Source of the DNA: DATFQI01 sp963831105
GTDB taxonomy: Bacteria; Actinomycetota; Thermoleophilia; Solirubrobacterales; Solirubrobacteraceae
Direction: 5' to 3'
Assembly (NCBI GenBank): GCA_963831105.1
Contig: CAWHOS010000003.1
Coordinates: 248,001-312,000, forward strand
Length of the DNA stretch: 64,000 nt
Under the pieces are notes generated by a model. The model was not told the origin of the DNA. It worked only from the letters and a program-made list of their open reading frames with translations, and ran no database searches. The position numbers and the translations under genes were made by a program. Of this stretch, positions 38,134 through 47,600 are shown one piece after another (position 1 is the first letter of the stretch; each line of letters starts with the position of its first letter).

Positions 38134-39195
38134 ATGGACTACCGCCAGCTCGGCCGCTCAGGCCTCCGCGTCTCCACCCTCACGCTCGGCACGATGACCT
38201 TCGGCGGCGGCGGCAAGTTCGCGAACGTCGGCTCGACGGACGTCGACGGCGCTCGCCGCCAGATCGACATGTGCCTGGACGCCGGGATCAACCTGATCGA
38301 CACGGCCGACGCCTACTCCGACGGCGCCTCGGAGGAGATCCTCGGGCAGGCGCTGGGCGACCGCCGCGACCGCGTGCTGCTGGCGACGAAGGCGCGGATG
38401 CCGATGGGCGACGGGCCGAACGACGCGGGCCTCTCGCGGCACCACCTGATCCGCGCCTGCGAGGCGAGCCTGCGCCGCCTCGGGACCGACCACATCGACC
38501 TCTACCAGGTGCACGAGTGGGACGGCGTGACGCCCATGGAGGAGACGCTCGAGGCGCTCGACGATCTCCAGCGCGCCGGCAAGATCCGCTACGCGGGCTG
38601 CTCGAACTTCGCGGGCTGGCAGCTCTCGAAGGCGATCGGCGTGTCCGAGCGGCGCGGCCTCGTGCGCTACGTCAGCCAGCAGATCTACTACTCGCTGCAG
38701 GCCCGCGACGCGGAGTACGAGCTCGTCCCCGCCGGCCTCGACCAGGGCGTCGGGATCCTCGTCTGGAGCCCGCTGGCCGGCGGCCTGCTGTCGGGCAAGT
38801 ACCGCCGCGGCCAGGAGGGCCCCGAGGGCGCGCGCCACCTGACGGACTGGAACGAGCCGCCCGTGCGCGACGAGGAGCAGACCTACGACGTGATCGAGGC
38901 GGCGGTGCAGATCGGGGAGTCGCACGGCGTCTCCGCCGCGCAGGTCGCGCTCGCGTGGCTGATCGGACGCCCGGGCGTCGCGTCACTGGTGATCGGCGCG
39001 CGCACCGACGAGCAGCTCGCCGACAACCTCGCGGCCGCGGAGCTGGAGCTCTCGGCGGAGGAGCGCGCCAGGCTCGACGCCATCAGCGCTCCCCCGCTGA
39101 TCTATCCCCACTGGCACCAGGCCAAGACCGCGGCCGACCGGCTCGGGCCGGCCGACCGCGCCTGGCTGGCGCCGTATCTGGACGAGGACGCCTAG
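38134..39195 (+). CDS. Aldo/keto reductase
   Basis: A 353-residue AKR of the KCNAB/YghZ-type subfamily: LGRSGLRVSTLTLGTMTFGG, DTADAYSDGASEEILGQAL (catalytic Asp and Tyr), ATKARMPMG (catalytic Lys), IDLYQVHEWDGVTP (His), GCSNFAGWQLSKAI and the NADPH-binding end GARTDEQLADNLAAAEL. All four catalytic residues are present and length is normal, so it is an intact NADPH-dependent aldehyde/ketone reductase of unknown substrate. Convergent with the damaged S15 gene, overlapping it by 4 bases. Confidence 0.93.
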   Translation: MDYRQLGRSGLRVSTLTLGTMTFGGGGKFANVGSTDVDGARRQIDMCLDAGINLIDTADAYSDGASEEILGQALGDRRDRVLLATKARMPMGDGPNDAGLSRHHLIRACEASLRRLGTDHIDLYQVHEWDGVTPMEETLEALDDLQRAGKIRYAGCSNFAGWQLSKAIGVSERRGLVRYVSQQIYYSLQARDAEYELVPAGLDQGVGILVWSPLAGGLLSGKYRRGQEGPEGARHLTDWNEPPVRDEEQTYDVIEAAVQIGESHGVSAAQVALAWLIGRPGVASLVIGARTDEQLADNLAAAELELSAEERARLDAISAPPLIYPHWHQAKTAADRLGPADRAWLAPYLDEDA

Positions 39196-40465
39196 GGCGT
39201 CTGCTCCGGAGGCAGCGCGAAGTCCGGGCTGACGGACTCGCGCATCGTCTCCGGCGGCACGGTGACGGTCTCGGACAGGTAGCCCTCGAGCTGCGTGCCC
39301 GGATCGCCCTGGATCGTCTCCGTGCGCTCGGAGGCGAGGAACGGCAGCGTCACCGAGCCGCCGACGACCTGGACGTCGTCGAAGGTCGGCGCGTGCACCC
39401 ACCAGTCCTCGTTGGCGTCGGTCACGCGCACCGCGATCCGGTGCCCGGCCGGGATCTTCCAGTCGGCCGACCACAGGTCGAGCGTCTTCTCGCCGCTGGA
39501 GCGGGCGAGGAAGCCCTGGCGCGTGACCAGCGGGCCGATCCCGTACTCGTCGAGGTCGTAGACGTCGACGACGAGGTTGGCGTTGGGCCGCGTCGTGGCG
39601 ACGTCGACGACCGCCTTCCCCGAGCCGGACAGGTGGGCGTCATAGGGAAGCCGCGGCGAGATCGTCCAGACGCCGTCGGCGTCGGACTCCGTCGCGCTGC
39701 CCGAGCCGTCGTCCGTGTAGGTCCCGGTGCGCAGCGGCGTCGTGTAGCCGCTGCTGTCGGCGGGCGGCCACGCCTGCTCGGCGCGCCACTTGCCGTCGTT
39801 GGTCTGCACGGCGACCAGCGGGTCCTGCGCGGCGGGAGCCTGTCCCTTCAGGAACTCGTCGTAGAAGCGCATGACCTCGTCGAAGAAGCCGGCGCGGCCC
39901 ATCTTCAGGCGGCCGCTCGCGTCGGTCTCGTTGCCGCGCACGTGCTCCCACGGGCCGAGCCACGCGCGCTCGTAGCCCGCGTGGTTCTGCAGGTACTGGG
40001 CGGTGCCGTCGGCGACGGTGTTGTTCTCCGTCAGGCCCTGGGTCAGGAACAGCGGGACGTCGGAGCCCTTGGCGCCCGGGATCAGGTTCCGCTTGCGCCA
40101 GTAGTCGGAGTAGTGGTCGTCGTTGCCGGCCTGATCGGCGAGGTTGTAGTCCGGGCTGTCCTGCGCCGTGCCCGGCGTGAGGTCGATCAGGTCGTACAGG
40201 GCCGGCGTCAGCACGGAGTTCAGGCGCCGGATGCCGTCGCCGTAGAGGTAGCGGTAGAGGTCGTAGACCGGCTCCTGGGAGACTTGGTGTCCCGGGGCAG
40301 GTCGCGGGGGCGCAGGATGTCCGCGTGGAGCTTCACGCCGTCGGTCGACGGGATCGTGGCTTCGCTCCACTCGGCGCCCTCGGGGACCGCGCCGGCGGCG
40401 CCCGCGGTGGCGGGCAGCACGGCCGAGGCGGCGAGGGCGAGCAGGATGACGAGACGTTTCCTCAT
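39192..40465 (-). pseudogene. S15/CocE-family hydrolase lacking its catalytic core
   Basis: The N-terminus is intact: signal peptide MRKRLVILLALAASAVLPAT, then STDGVKLHADILRPRDLPRD. At 40288-40296 it jumps, with a frame change, straight to SQEPVYDLYRYLYGDGIRRL, a segment that in family members follows the nucleophile elbow. By comparison with the sibling at 23865-25491 about 100 codons are missing, including the GxSYxG serine motif. The remainder is normal: LPLFLTQGLTENN, GPWEHVRGNET (His region), and the C-terminal jelly-roll (NLVVDVYDLDEYGIGPLVTR). A product would have no serine nucleophile. Either a genuine deletion or an assembly collapse of about 300 bases. Confidence 0.8.
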
Positions 40466-40509
40466 GGGGGCTGCAACGCAACCCCCTCAGCTTTCTTGCG
40501 AGCGGCCTC

Positions 40510-41028
40510 TCATCTCGGGCGCAGCAGCGCCCACACGTCGATCTCGAGCGTCGCGCTCGGCCCCTCCGCGTCGACGACCCGCCAGCCGCGGCGCACCAGC
40601 GAGCGCCGCAGCCCGGTCTCGGACATCACGGTCGCCGTGAAGCGCTGGACGCCGACGGCCGCGGCGCGGCGCGCGAGCCGGCCCACGAGGTCGGAGCCGA
40701 TGCCCTGCCGCTGGAGGTCGTCGAGGACCTCGGCGGCGATGTCGGCGGCGTCGGGGCGCCCGTCGTGGCGCACGAATCGCCCGATCGCGACGGGCGCCCC
40801 ACGGCCGTCGAGGGCGACCAGCGCGATGTGGTCGCGCGCATCGGTCGCCGCGAGATAGCGCCGCTCGCGCGGCGACAGGCGGGGCTTGGCGCCGTGGTAG
40901 CGCTGGTACTGCGAGCGCGGGCTCAGGCTCGCGTGGAGCGCGTCGACGAGGGGCTCGTCGGCGGGCCCGAGATCGCGGAAGCACAGGGGCGCCTCGGCGA
41001 CGGGGAGGGGTGTGGGGAGGGCGGCCAT
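40510..41028 (-). CDS. GNAT-family N-acetyltransferase
   Basis: A 172-residue GNAT protein. RDLGPADEPLVDALHASLSP is the usual alpha1-alpha2 start, IALVALDGRGAPVAIGRFVR forms the beta-strand pair, and DLQRQGIGSDLVGRLARRA is the acetyl-CoA loop (R/QxxGxG/A as RQGIGS). The N-terminal RYHGAKPRLSPRERRYL stretch resembles the GNAT domains attached to acyl-CoA synthetases that acetylate protein lysines, here as a stand-alone domain. Divergent from a TetR gene with a possible shared operator. Confidence 0.87.
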   Translation of the reverse strand: MAALPTPLPVAEAPLCFRDLGPADEPLVDALHASLSPRSQYQRYHGAKPRLSPRERRYLAATDARDHIALVALDGRGAPVAIGRFVRHDGRPDAADIAAEVLDDLQRQGIGSDLVGRLARRAAAVGVQRFTATVMSETGLRRSLVRRGWRVVDAEGPSATLEIDVWALLRPR

Positions 41029-41050
41029 GGGCGGAGGGGAGAGAAGTAAA

Positions 41051-41090
41051 CGAACGGTCGGTCTAATAGTTGCAGAAGATCGAACGATCG
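41051..41090. promoter_or_regulatory. Possible TetR operator: two CGAACGRTCG boxes
   Basis: CGAACGGTCG at 41051-41060 and CGAACGATCG at 41081-41090 are direct repeats exactly 30 bases apart (about three helical turns). They lie in the 77-base gap between the divergent GNAT and TetR genes. Box 2 lies immediately upstream of the TetR -10 box, and box 1 lies 23 bases from the GNAT start. The position fits autoregulation by the TetR protein plus control of the acetyltransferase. Confidence 0.5.
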
Positions 41091-41093
41091 TGT

Positions 41094-41099
41094 TATTTT
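41094..41099 (+). promoter_or_regulatory. -10 box TATTTT, probable leaderless start for the TetR gene
   Basis: TATTTT ends 6 bases before ATG 41106, in the most AT-rich stretch of the surrounding region. No ribosome-binding sequence lies between. The box directly follows the second CGAACGATCG repeat, so a bound repressor would block it. Confidence 0.5.
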
Positions 41100-41105
41100 C
41101 TCCGT

Positions 41106-41816
41106 ATGAGTCACGTCACAGAGGTGGCCGTGCCGCAGACCGACGGGCGCCGCGCGCGCGGGGACAGCACCCGGCGGGCGATCCTCGCCAAGGCGATGCG
41201 GCTCGCCTCCGCCGAGGGCCTGGAGGATCTCTCGATCGCCCGCCTGGCCGGCGAGCTCGGCATGAGCAAGAGCGGGCTGTTCGCCCACTTCGGGTCCAAG
41301 GAGGAGCTGCAGCTCTCGACGATCCGCGCCGCCCGGCGCGTCTTCTCCGACGAGGCCGTGACCCCAGCGCTGGCGGCCAAGAAGGGCATCGAGCGCCTGG
41401 ACGCGCTGCTCGCCGCCTGGCACGACTACATCGTCAATGACACCTTCCCGGGCGGCTGCATCCTGATGGAGGCCGCCGCGGAGTTCGACAACCGGCCCGG
41501 CCCGGTCCGCGACCTGGTCGCCGAGACGATGGCCATGTGGACCGGCCTGCTCACCGAGCAGGTCGCGCGCGCGGTCGAGCGCGGAGAGCTGGCGCCGGGG
41601 ACCGACCCCGCGCAGCTCGCATGGGAGCTGCACGCGTTCGGCCTGGCGCTCAACTGGGACTTCCAGCTCAACGGCGCCGGCGCGGCGCGCGAGCGTGCCG
41701 CGACCGCGGTGCGCGGGCGCCTGGAGGCCGCGGCGACCGCCAAGGGCCGCAAGCGACTTGCGCGGGCCGACGCCACGGCCGGGGGCGCCGCCAGCGCGGC
41801 GCCGCGCGCCGCCTAA
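41106..41816 (+). CDS. TetR-family transcriptional regulator
   Basis: A 236-residue TetR protein. The helix-turn-helix is STRRAILAKAMRLASAEGLE followed by SIARLAGELGMSKSGLFAHF, a textbook match. The C-terminal ligand domain contains NDTFPGGCILMEAAAEFDNR, found in one common TetR subgroup, and ends with an Ala-rich basic tail. ATG 41106 is favoured by the leaderless -10 box. It probably represses itself and the divergent GNAT gene through the 41051-41090 repeats. Ligand unknown. Its stop overlaps the convergent zinc-ribbon gene. Confidence 0.93.
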   Translation: MSHVTEVAVPQTDGRRARGDSTRRAILAKAMRLASAEGLEDLSIARLAGELGMSKSGLFAHFGSKEELQLSTIRAARRVFSDEAVTPALAAKKGIERLDALLAAWHDYIVNDTFPGGCILMEAAAEFDNRPGPVRDLVAETMAMWTGLLTEQVARAVERGELAPGTDPAQLAWELHAFGLALNWDFQLNGAGAARERAATAVRGRLEAAATAKGRKRLARADATAGGAASAAPRAA

Positions 41817-42142
41817 GCGAAGAAGTCGGCGTCGATCACGTCGTTGTGGAGCGCGCGGGCGAAGGCGTCGATCTCCGCCGACAGCCGCTCCTCCTCGAGC
41901 TGGCGCACCTGGTTGGCCAGCACCGAGGCACGGGCGTGCAGGGCGCGCTCGAAGCGATCGGCGTCCGCATTGCTGACGGCGATCTCGCGCGACATGCCGC
42001 ACTCGCCGCAGCGCAGGAACATCCACCATGCGGCCTCGCCGGCCGGCTCCCACGAGACGGGCTGGACGAAGTCGCGCCCGCAGACGGGACAGATCTCGAG
42101 ACCGGCTTCGGGCTTCTTGGCGGCGGGGGATCGGCGTCTCAT
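41813..42142 (-). CDS. Small zinc-ribbon protein, unknown function
   Basis: A 109-residue protein with a four-cysteine zinc ribbon: ICPVCGRDF and LRCGECGMSRE (CxxC ... CxxC, about 30 residues apart). A helical second half follows (DADRFERALHARASVLANQV, RQLEEERLSAEIDAFARALH), likely a coiled coil. ATG 42142 (MRRRSPAAKK) is chosen; ATG 42166 is possible. It resembles short actinobacterial zinc-ribbon proteins without known role. Convergent with the TetR gene. Confidence 0.75.
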   Translation of the reverse strand: MRRRSPAAKKPEAGLEICPVCGRDFVQPVSWEPAGEAAWWMFLRCGECGMSREIAVSNADADRFERALHARASVLANQVRQLEEERLSAEIDAFARALHNDVIDADFFA

Positions 42143-42236
42143 GGTGGACGCAGTCTCCCCGGGCACGGGCGCCCGGCCTACGGGACCACCACGAGTCCGT
42201 AGGTAGGGGCGCCCGTACGCCGCAGGGGGGTTGTCC

Positions 42237-42833
42237 TTACGCGGTCTGGCCGGTGTTCACGGTCTCCCGCTCGAAACGCGGCTGCTGCTCGAGGGCCGGA
42301 TCGCCCGGCACGTCGGCGTGGCCTTCCTGCGGAGCCGGCTCCGGGGCGGGCTCGACGAGGCGCTCCGTGACCAGGTAGGAGCCGGCGACGCCTGCGGCGA
42401 GCGCCGCGACGGCCCAGCCCTTGCCCTTCAGCGCGCTGCCGAAGAGCGCCTCGTCGACCGACGGGCGGCCGGGGCCGGTCTCGGTCAGCGCCGCCGTGAG
42501 CGCGATCAGCGTGAGGTTGTACTCGAAGCCGTTCTGGGTCACCCACGGCCCGTTCTGCGCGTGCACCTTGCGGATGGCCGTGACCATCGTCCCGGTGATC
42601 GTCGCCTGCGCGACCGGCGTCAGGGCGCCGAGCGTGAGCATCGCGCCGCCGAGCGTCTCGGCCCAGCCCGCCGCGGTCGCATGCCGCTTGCCGGGGCGCA
42701 GCCCCAGGCTCTCGAAGAACCCGCCGGTGGCGTCGGGCCCGTGGCCGTCGAACCAGCCGAACAGCTTCTGGGTGCCGTGGCCGACGAACAGCGGGCCCAC
42801 GACGCCGCGCAAGATCAGTCTTCCGATGTTCAT
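42237..42833 (-). CDS. DoxX family membrane protein
   Basis: A 198-residue DoxX-type protein with four helices: LILRGVVGPLFVGHGTQKLF (conserved HGxQKLFG), AGWAETLGGAMLTLGALTPV, TITGTMVTAIRKVHAQNGPW and YNLTLIALTAALTETGPGRP, then GWAVAALAAGVAGSYLVTER. An acidic/proline tail is cytoplasmic. GGAGG lies 8 bases before ATG 42833. DoxX proteins are linked to redox and thiol stress or electron transfer at the membrane. Confidence 0.9.
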   Translation of the reverse strand: MNIGRLILRGVVGPLFVGHGTQKLFGWFDGHGPDATGGFFESLGLRPGKRHATAAGWAETLGGAMLTLGALTPVAQATITGTMVTAIRKVHAQNGPWVTQNGFEYNLTLIALTAALTETGPGRPSVDEALFGSALKGKGWAVAALAAGVAGSYLVTERLVEPAPEPAPQEGHADVPGDPALEQQPRFERETVNTGQTA

Positions 42834-42906
42834 GTTGGTCGCCTCCGAAGCGTTTGTTGCTCTCGCAAGCAGTTCTGCTCGGCGGGCGCGGTTCCGAAAC
42901 GGGACC

Positions 42907-44571
42907 TCAGAGCGCGGCGGCGAGCACCTCGCGCGCCACGGGCGCGGCGGTCGCTCCGCCCTGCCCCGCGCTGACCAGCATCACGGCGACCGCGACCGCC
43001 GGGTCCGAGGCTGGCGCGAACGCGACGAACCACGCGTCGGTGTTCTTCGGGTCGATCGGGCCGCCGTTCGTGGGGCGCAGCTCGGCCGTGCCCGTCTTGC
43101 CGGCCACGTCGACGCCCGGGAGCGCGGCCGCGTTGCCGGTGCCGCCGCGCACGACGCCGAGCATCATGTCGCGCACCTGGGCCGCAACCCGGCGCGAGAC
43201 GACGCGGCGGCGGCCGCCGCGCTCGGAGGCGACGACGCGCGGGCGCGCGCGCACGCCGCGGTTGGCGATCGTCGCCCCCACGGAGGCCATCTGCACCGCC
43301 GTGGCGAGGTCGCGCTCCTGGCCGATCGCGGCCGAGCCGACCGCGAGGTCGTCCTTGAGGTCGCGCGCCACCGTGCTGGGCTTCTCCCCCGGCAGCCGCG
43401 GCTTCTCGTTGAACCCGAACGCCTCGGCGTAGCGCAGCAGCCGCTTCGCGCCGAGCTCGGCGCCGAGCGGCGCGAACACCGAGTTGCACGAGTGCGCGAA
43501 GGAGTTGGCCAGCGAGCCGCCGCACGACTCGTTGCTCGCGTTGGCCAGCCGCACGCCCGAGAGCGTCGCTGCGGTCTGCACGGGATATGAGCTGGACGGG
43601 CTCGCGACCCGCGACTGCAGCGCGCCCGCGAGCGTGACGATCTTGAAGGTGGAGCCGGGCGGCTGCGGCCCGGAGGCGGCGATGCCGGCCATCGCGAGCA
43701 CGCGCCCCGTACGCGGCCGGATCACGGCCACACCGCCGAGCCGGTCGCCGAGCGCCTCGGTGGCGACCCGCTGCAGCCGCGGCGACAGCGTCGTGCGCAG
43801 CGCCCGGCCGCGCTTGACCGCCACGCGCTTGACGAGCCGCTTGCCGAAGCGCAGCTCCGCGCCGGCGCGGCCCCCGAGCCGCTGGTCGTAGAGCGCCTGC
43901 AGGCCCGAGCCCGGCTCTCCGCCGGCCGGGGGCGTCCCGATGATCGCCGCCATCGTCGGCTCGGCCTCAAGCCGGCTGCCGTCGGCGGCCAGGATCGGGC
44001 GCCGCGCGGGCCGCTCGAGCACGCGCCGGCGCACGTTCTCGCCGTCGCGCAGGCCCGGCAGCCGCCAGGCGGGCGACCAGTCGAGGAACGCCTCGCCGTC
44101 GTGGTCGACGACCCGCAGGGGGATCGTGCCGCGCAGCTCCCCGAACCCGCGCGTGCGGACGCGCACGCGCACCGGCGCGCGGCCGGACACGGGCTCACGG
44201 GCCGGGCTGGCCTCGACGGACTCGATCGTCGCCTGCTGGGCGGCGATCCGGTAGCTGGCGGCGAACTCGGCCAGCGGCCAGTCCCGGCGCCGCTCGGGTG
44301 AGAGCGTGCGCCACATCGCGGGGTAGTCGCCGCGCTCCCACGCGGCGACGAAGCGGTCGACGGCGTCCTGGCGCCGGTCGCCGGCGGCCTCGCGGGCCAG
44401 CAGCACGTAGCCCGCGCCCGCCGCCCCGGCGACGAGGACGAGCAGCAGCAGGATCGGCACGACCGGCGGCCGCCTGCGGGGGCGGCGCTGCACGCCCGCG
44501 GGCTGCAACCAGCGGACGCGACCCATGCCGTCAGGGGTCGACGAGAAGCTCGAGCGGCGGCGCCGGCGCAT
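42907..44571 (-). CDS. Class B penicillin-binding protein (transpeptidase)
   Basis: A 554-residue bitopic protein. A basic N-terminus and one helix (VVPILLLLVLVAGAAGAGYV) are followed by an NTF2-like domain (DAVDRFVAAWERGDYPAMWR, as in MecA/PBP2a-type PBPs), a dimerisation region and the transpeptidase domain: PGSTFKIVTL (catalytic Ser, SxxK), HSCNSVF (SxN-type) and VAGKTGTAE (KTG). It cross-links peptidoglycan outside the membrane. The family includes PbpA-like and low-affinity beta-lactam-insensitive PBPs; which role applies is not clear. GGAAGG precedes ATG 44571. Confidence 0.93.
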   Translation of the reverse strand: MRRRRRSSFSSTPDGMGRVRWLQPAGVQRRPRRRPPVVPILLLLVLVAGAAGAGYVLLAREAAGDRRQDAVDRFVAAWERGDYPAMWRTLSPERRRDWPLAEFAASYRIAAQQATIESVEASPAREPVSGRAPVRVRVRTRGFGELRGTIPLRVVDHDGEAFLDWSPAWRLPGLRDGENVRRRVLERPARRPILAADGSRLEAEPTMAAIIGTPPAGGEPGSGLQALYDQRLGGRAGAELRFGKRLVKRVAVKRGRALRTTLSPRLQRVATEALGDRLGGVAVIRPRTGRVLAMAGIAASGPQPPGSTFKIVTLAGALQSRVASPSSSYPVQTAATLSGVRLANASNESCGGSLANSFAHSCNSVFAPLGAELGAKRLLRYAEAFGFNEKPRLPGEKPSTVARDLKDDLAVGSAAIGQERDLATAVQMASVGATIANRGVRARPRVVASERGGRRRVVSRRVAAQVRDMMLGVVRGGTGNAAALPGVDVAGKTGTAELRPTNGGPIDPKNTDAWFVAFAPASDPAVAVAVMLVSAGQGGATAAPVAREVLAAAL

Positions 44572-44596
44572 GCCTTCCGTCCTAGCAGGCCCGCAC

Positions 44597-44649
44597 CGCG
44601 CGACCGGGTCGCGCCGCGTCGCGCGACCGGGCCGCCCCGCGTCGCGCGT
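44597..44649. repeat. 23-base tandem repeat, about 2.3 copies
   Basis: CGCGCGACCGGG-starting units at 44597-44619 and 44620-44642, plus a partial third copy to 44649, lie between the hrpA stop and the PBP start. Each unit contains a short GCGACC/GGTCGC-type palindrome, so it may also act as a terminator for hrpA or simply be a slippage product. Confidence 0.55.
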
Positions 44650-44653
44650 GCGG

Positions 44654-47600
44654 CTAGGCCGCGGCCTCCTCCAGCGCGCGCCGGATCCGCTTCGCCGACA
44701 CGGCTCCGCGCGTGCCGAGGCCCTGCGCGAACTGGCTGATCCGCAGCTCCTCGAGCATCCAGGGCACCTCGCGCAGGCCCGCGGGGACGGCGCGACCCCG
44801 CGGCCAGGCCTGCAGCCGTTGCTGGTAGGCCTGCTCCAGCTCGCGGAGCGCGTTCATGCGGTCGCGGTCGACGGCGGTCGCGTCGGGCAGCCGCTCCAGG
44901 CGCCGGGCCGCTCCCTGCAGGTAGCGCTCGACGTCGGGCAGCCGGGCCGCGCCGGTGCGCGTCGCGAACCCCGGGTGCACGAGCCGCGCCAGCTGCGCGC
45001 GCACGTCGCGCCGGGCGGGCTCGAAGGCGGGGGCCGACAGGCCTTCGAGCCGGCGCTCGACGTCGCGCGCGGCGTCCAGGATGCGGGCCATCTGCGCCAC
45101 CACCTCGGCGGTCTTGGCCTGCAGGCGCCCGGCCACGTGCCCGCGCAGGCGCTTGAAGGCCCCGGCGTCCCAGGCGGGCCCGCCCGCCTCGGCGACCAGC
45201 GCATCGAGCGCGGCGGTCGTGGCGTCGGCGAGCACGGCGCCGACGCCGTCGTGCGGCGCGCCGGCGAGCGCGAGCCGCTGCGCGTTGCTCAGGCCCGCCT
45301 GCACGCCGCGGATCGGCGACGGCACGCCGAGCAGCAGCAGACGGCGCGTGCCGGCCGCCATCGCGGTCGCCTGCGCGCCGGGCGTCTCCAGCACCCGCAC
45401 AGCGACGCTCTCGCCCTCGTCGACGAGCGCCGGGTACCCGCGCACCGCCTGGCCCGTCCCCGGCAGCGCGACGACCTTCGGCAGCTCGCCGATGGTCCAC
45501 GCCGTCAGTCCGGTCGTCTCCAGGCCGCGCGCCGCGCTCGCCAGCTCGGCGCGCAGCCGCGGGCGCGCCCGCTCGCGCAGCGCCGCCAGGTCGGTGCCCT
45601 CGGCCACCACCTCGCCGCGCTCGTCCTCGACCCGGAACGTCATCCGCAGATGGGCGGGCAGCCGCGCCTCGTCGAAGTCGGCGCGCGTCACCCGCACGCC
45701 GCGCAGCCGGCCGAGCTCGGCCGCGACCTGGTCGGCGAAGCGGCCCTTGCGCGGTTTGAGCGCGGCCAGCACCTCTGCGGCCACCTCCGGCACGGGCACG
45801 AGCCGGCGCCGCGCGTCCTTGGGCAGCGAGCGGATCAGGGCGGTGACCAGCTCCTCGCGGAAGGCCGGCACGAGCCAGTCGAAGCCCGACTCGCGCAGCT
45901 GCGGAAGCACCTTCAGCGGCACGTGGACGGTGACGCCGTCGTGCTCGGCGCCCGGCTCGAAGCGGTAGGACAGCGGCAGCACGAGCTCACCCTGCTTCCA
46001 CTCCGACGGCCGGCCCGCGCCCGTGTCCGCCGCGTCGTCGCCGACGAGCAGCTCACGCGTGTACGTGAGCAGGTCCGGGTCGGCGTTGCGGGCGTCGCGC
46101 CACCAGCGGTCGAAGTGCGCGCCCGAGACGACGTCGGCCGGGATCCGCTCGTCGTAGAACGCGAACAGCGCCTCGTCGCTGACGCGCAGGTCGCGCCGGC
46201 GTGCGCGCTGCTCGAGCGCGTCGACCTCCTCCAGCAGCTCCTGGTTGGCCGCCCAGAACGCGTGCCGCGTCTCCCACTCGCCCTCCACCAGCGCACGGCG
46301 GATGAACAGCTCGCGCGAGAGCACGGGGTCGATGCGGCCGTACTGGACCGTGCGGCCCGTGACGATCGGCAGCCCGTAGAGCGTCACCCGCTCCGTCGCC
46401 ACGACGGAGGCGCGGCTCGCCACCCAGCGCGGCTCGGAGTAGCTGCGGTTGACGAGATGCTCCGCGAGCGGCTCGACCCACTTGGGATCGATCCGCGCGG
46501 CGTCGCGGCCCCACAGCCGCGAGGTCTCCACCAGCTCGGCGACCATCGCCCACGCCGGCGGCTTCTTCGCGAGCCCGGAGCCGGGGAAGATCGCGAAGCG
46601 GGCGCCGCGCGCGCCGAGGTACTCGCGGCCCTGCGCGTCCTTGACGCCGACGTGCGAGAGCAGGCCGGAGAGCAGCGCGCGGTGCACGGCGGCGGGCTCG
46701 GCCGGCTGCTGGTTGAGCGAGATCCCGAGCTCCTTCGCCGAGCGCCGCAGCTCCCCCGCGAGGTCCTGCCACTCGCGCACGCGCATGTAGTGCAGGTACT
46801 CGGCCTTGCAGCGCTTGCGGAACTGGCTGCCCGACAGCGCCCGCTGCTGCTCGCGGAGATAGCGCCAGAGGTTGAGGTAGGCGAGGAAGTCGGACGTCTC
46901 GTCGGCGAAGCGGGCGTGCTGCTGATCTGCCTGCGCGCGCTGCTCCTGCGGGCGCTCGCGCGGGTCCTGGATCGACAGCGCCGCGACGATCGGGATCACC
47001 TCGGCGGCGCAGTCGAGCTCGCCCGCCTCGAGGATCATCCGGCCCATCCGCGGGTCGACCTGCAGCTGCGCGAGCCGGCGGCCGACCTGGGTCAGCCGGC
47101 CCTCGTCGTCGATCGCGCGCAGCTCCTGCAGCAGCCGGATCCCGTCGCGCACCTGGCGGCGGTCGGGCGGGTCGAGGAACGGGAAGTCCTCGATGTCGCC
47201 GAGGTCGAGCGCGGCCATCCGCAGGATCACCGCGGCGAGGTTGGTGCGCAGGATCTCGGGGTCGGTGAAGCGCGGGCGCGCCTCGAAGTCCTCCTCGGAG
47301 TACAGCCGGATCGCGACGCCGTCGGAGGTGCGCCCGCAGCGGCCCTTGCGCTGGTCGGCCGAGGCCTGCGAGATCGCCTCGATCGGCAGCCGCTGCACCT
47401 TCAGGCGCGCGCTGTAGCGGCTGATCCGCGCGGTCCCGGGGTCGACGACCGAGCGGATGCCCGGCACGGTCAGCGAGGTCTCGGCGACGTTGGTGGCGAG
47501 CACGACGCGGTGCTTGGCGTGCGGCTTGAAGACGCGCTGCTGCTCGGCCGTCGAGAGCCGCGCGTAGAGCGGCAGCAGCTCGACGGAGTCCGGCAGCCGG

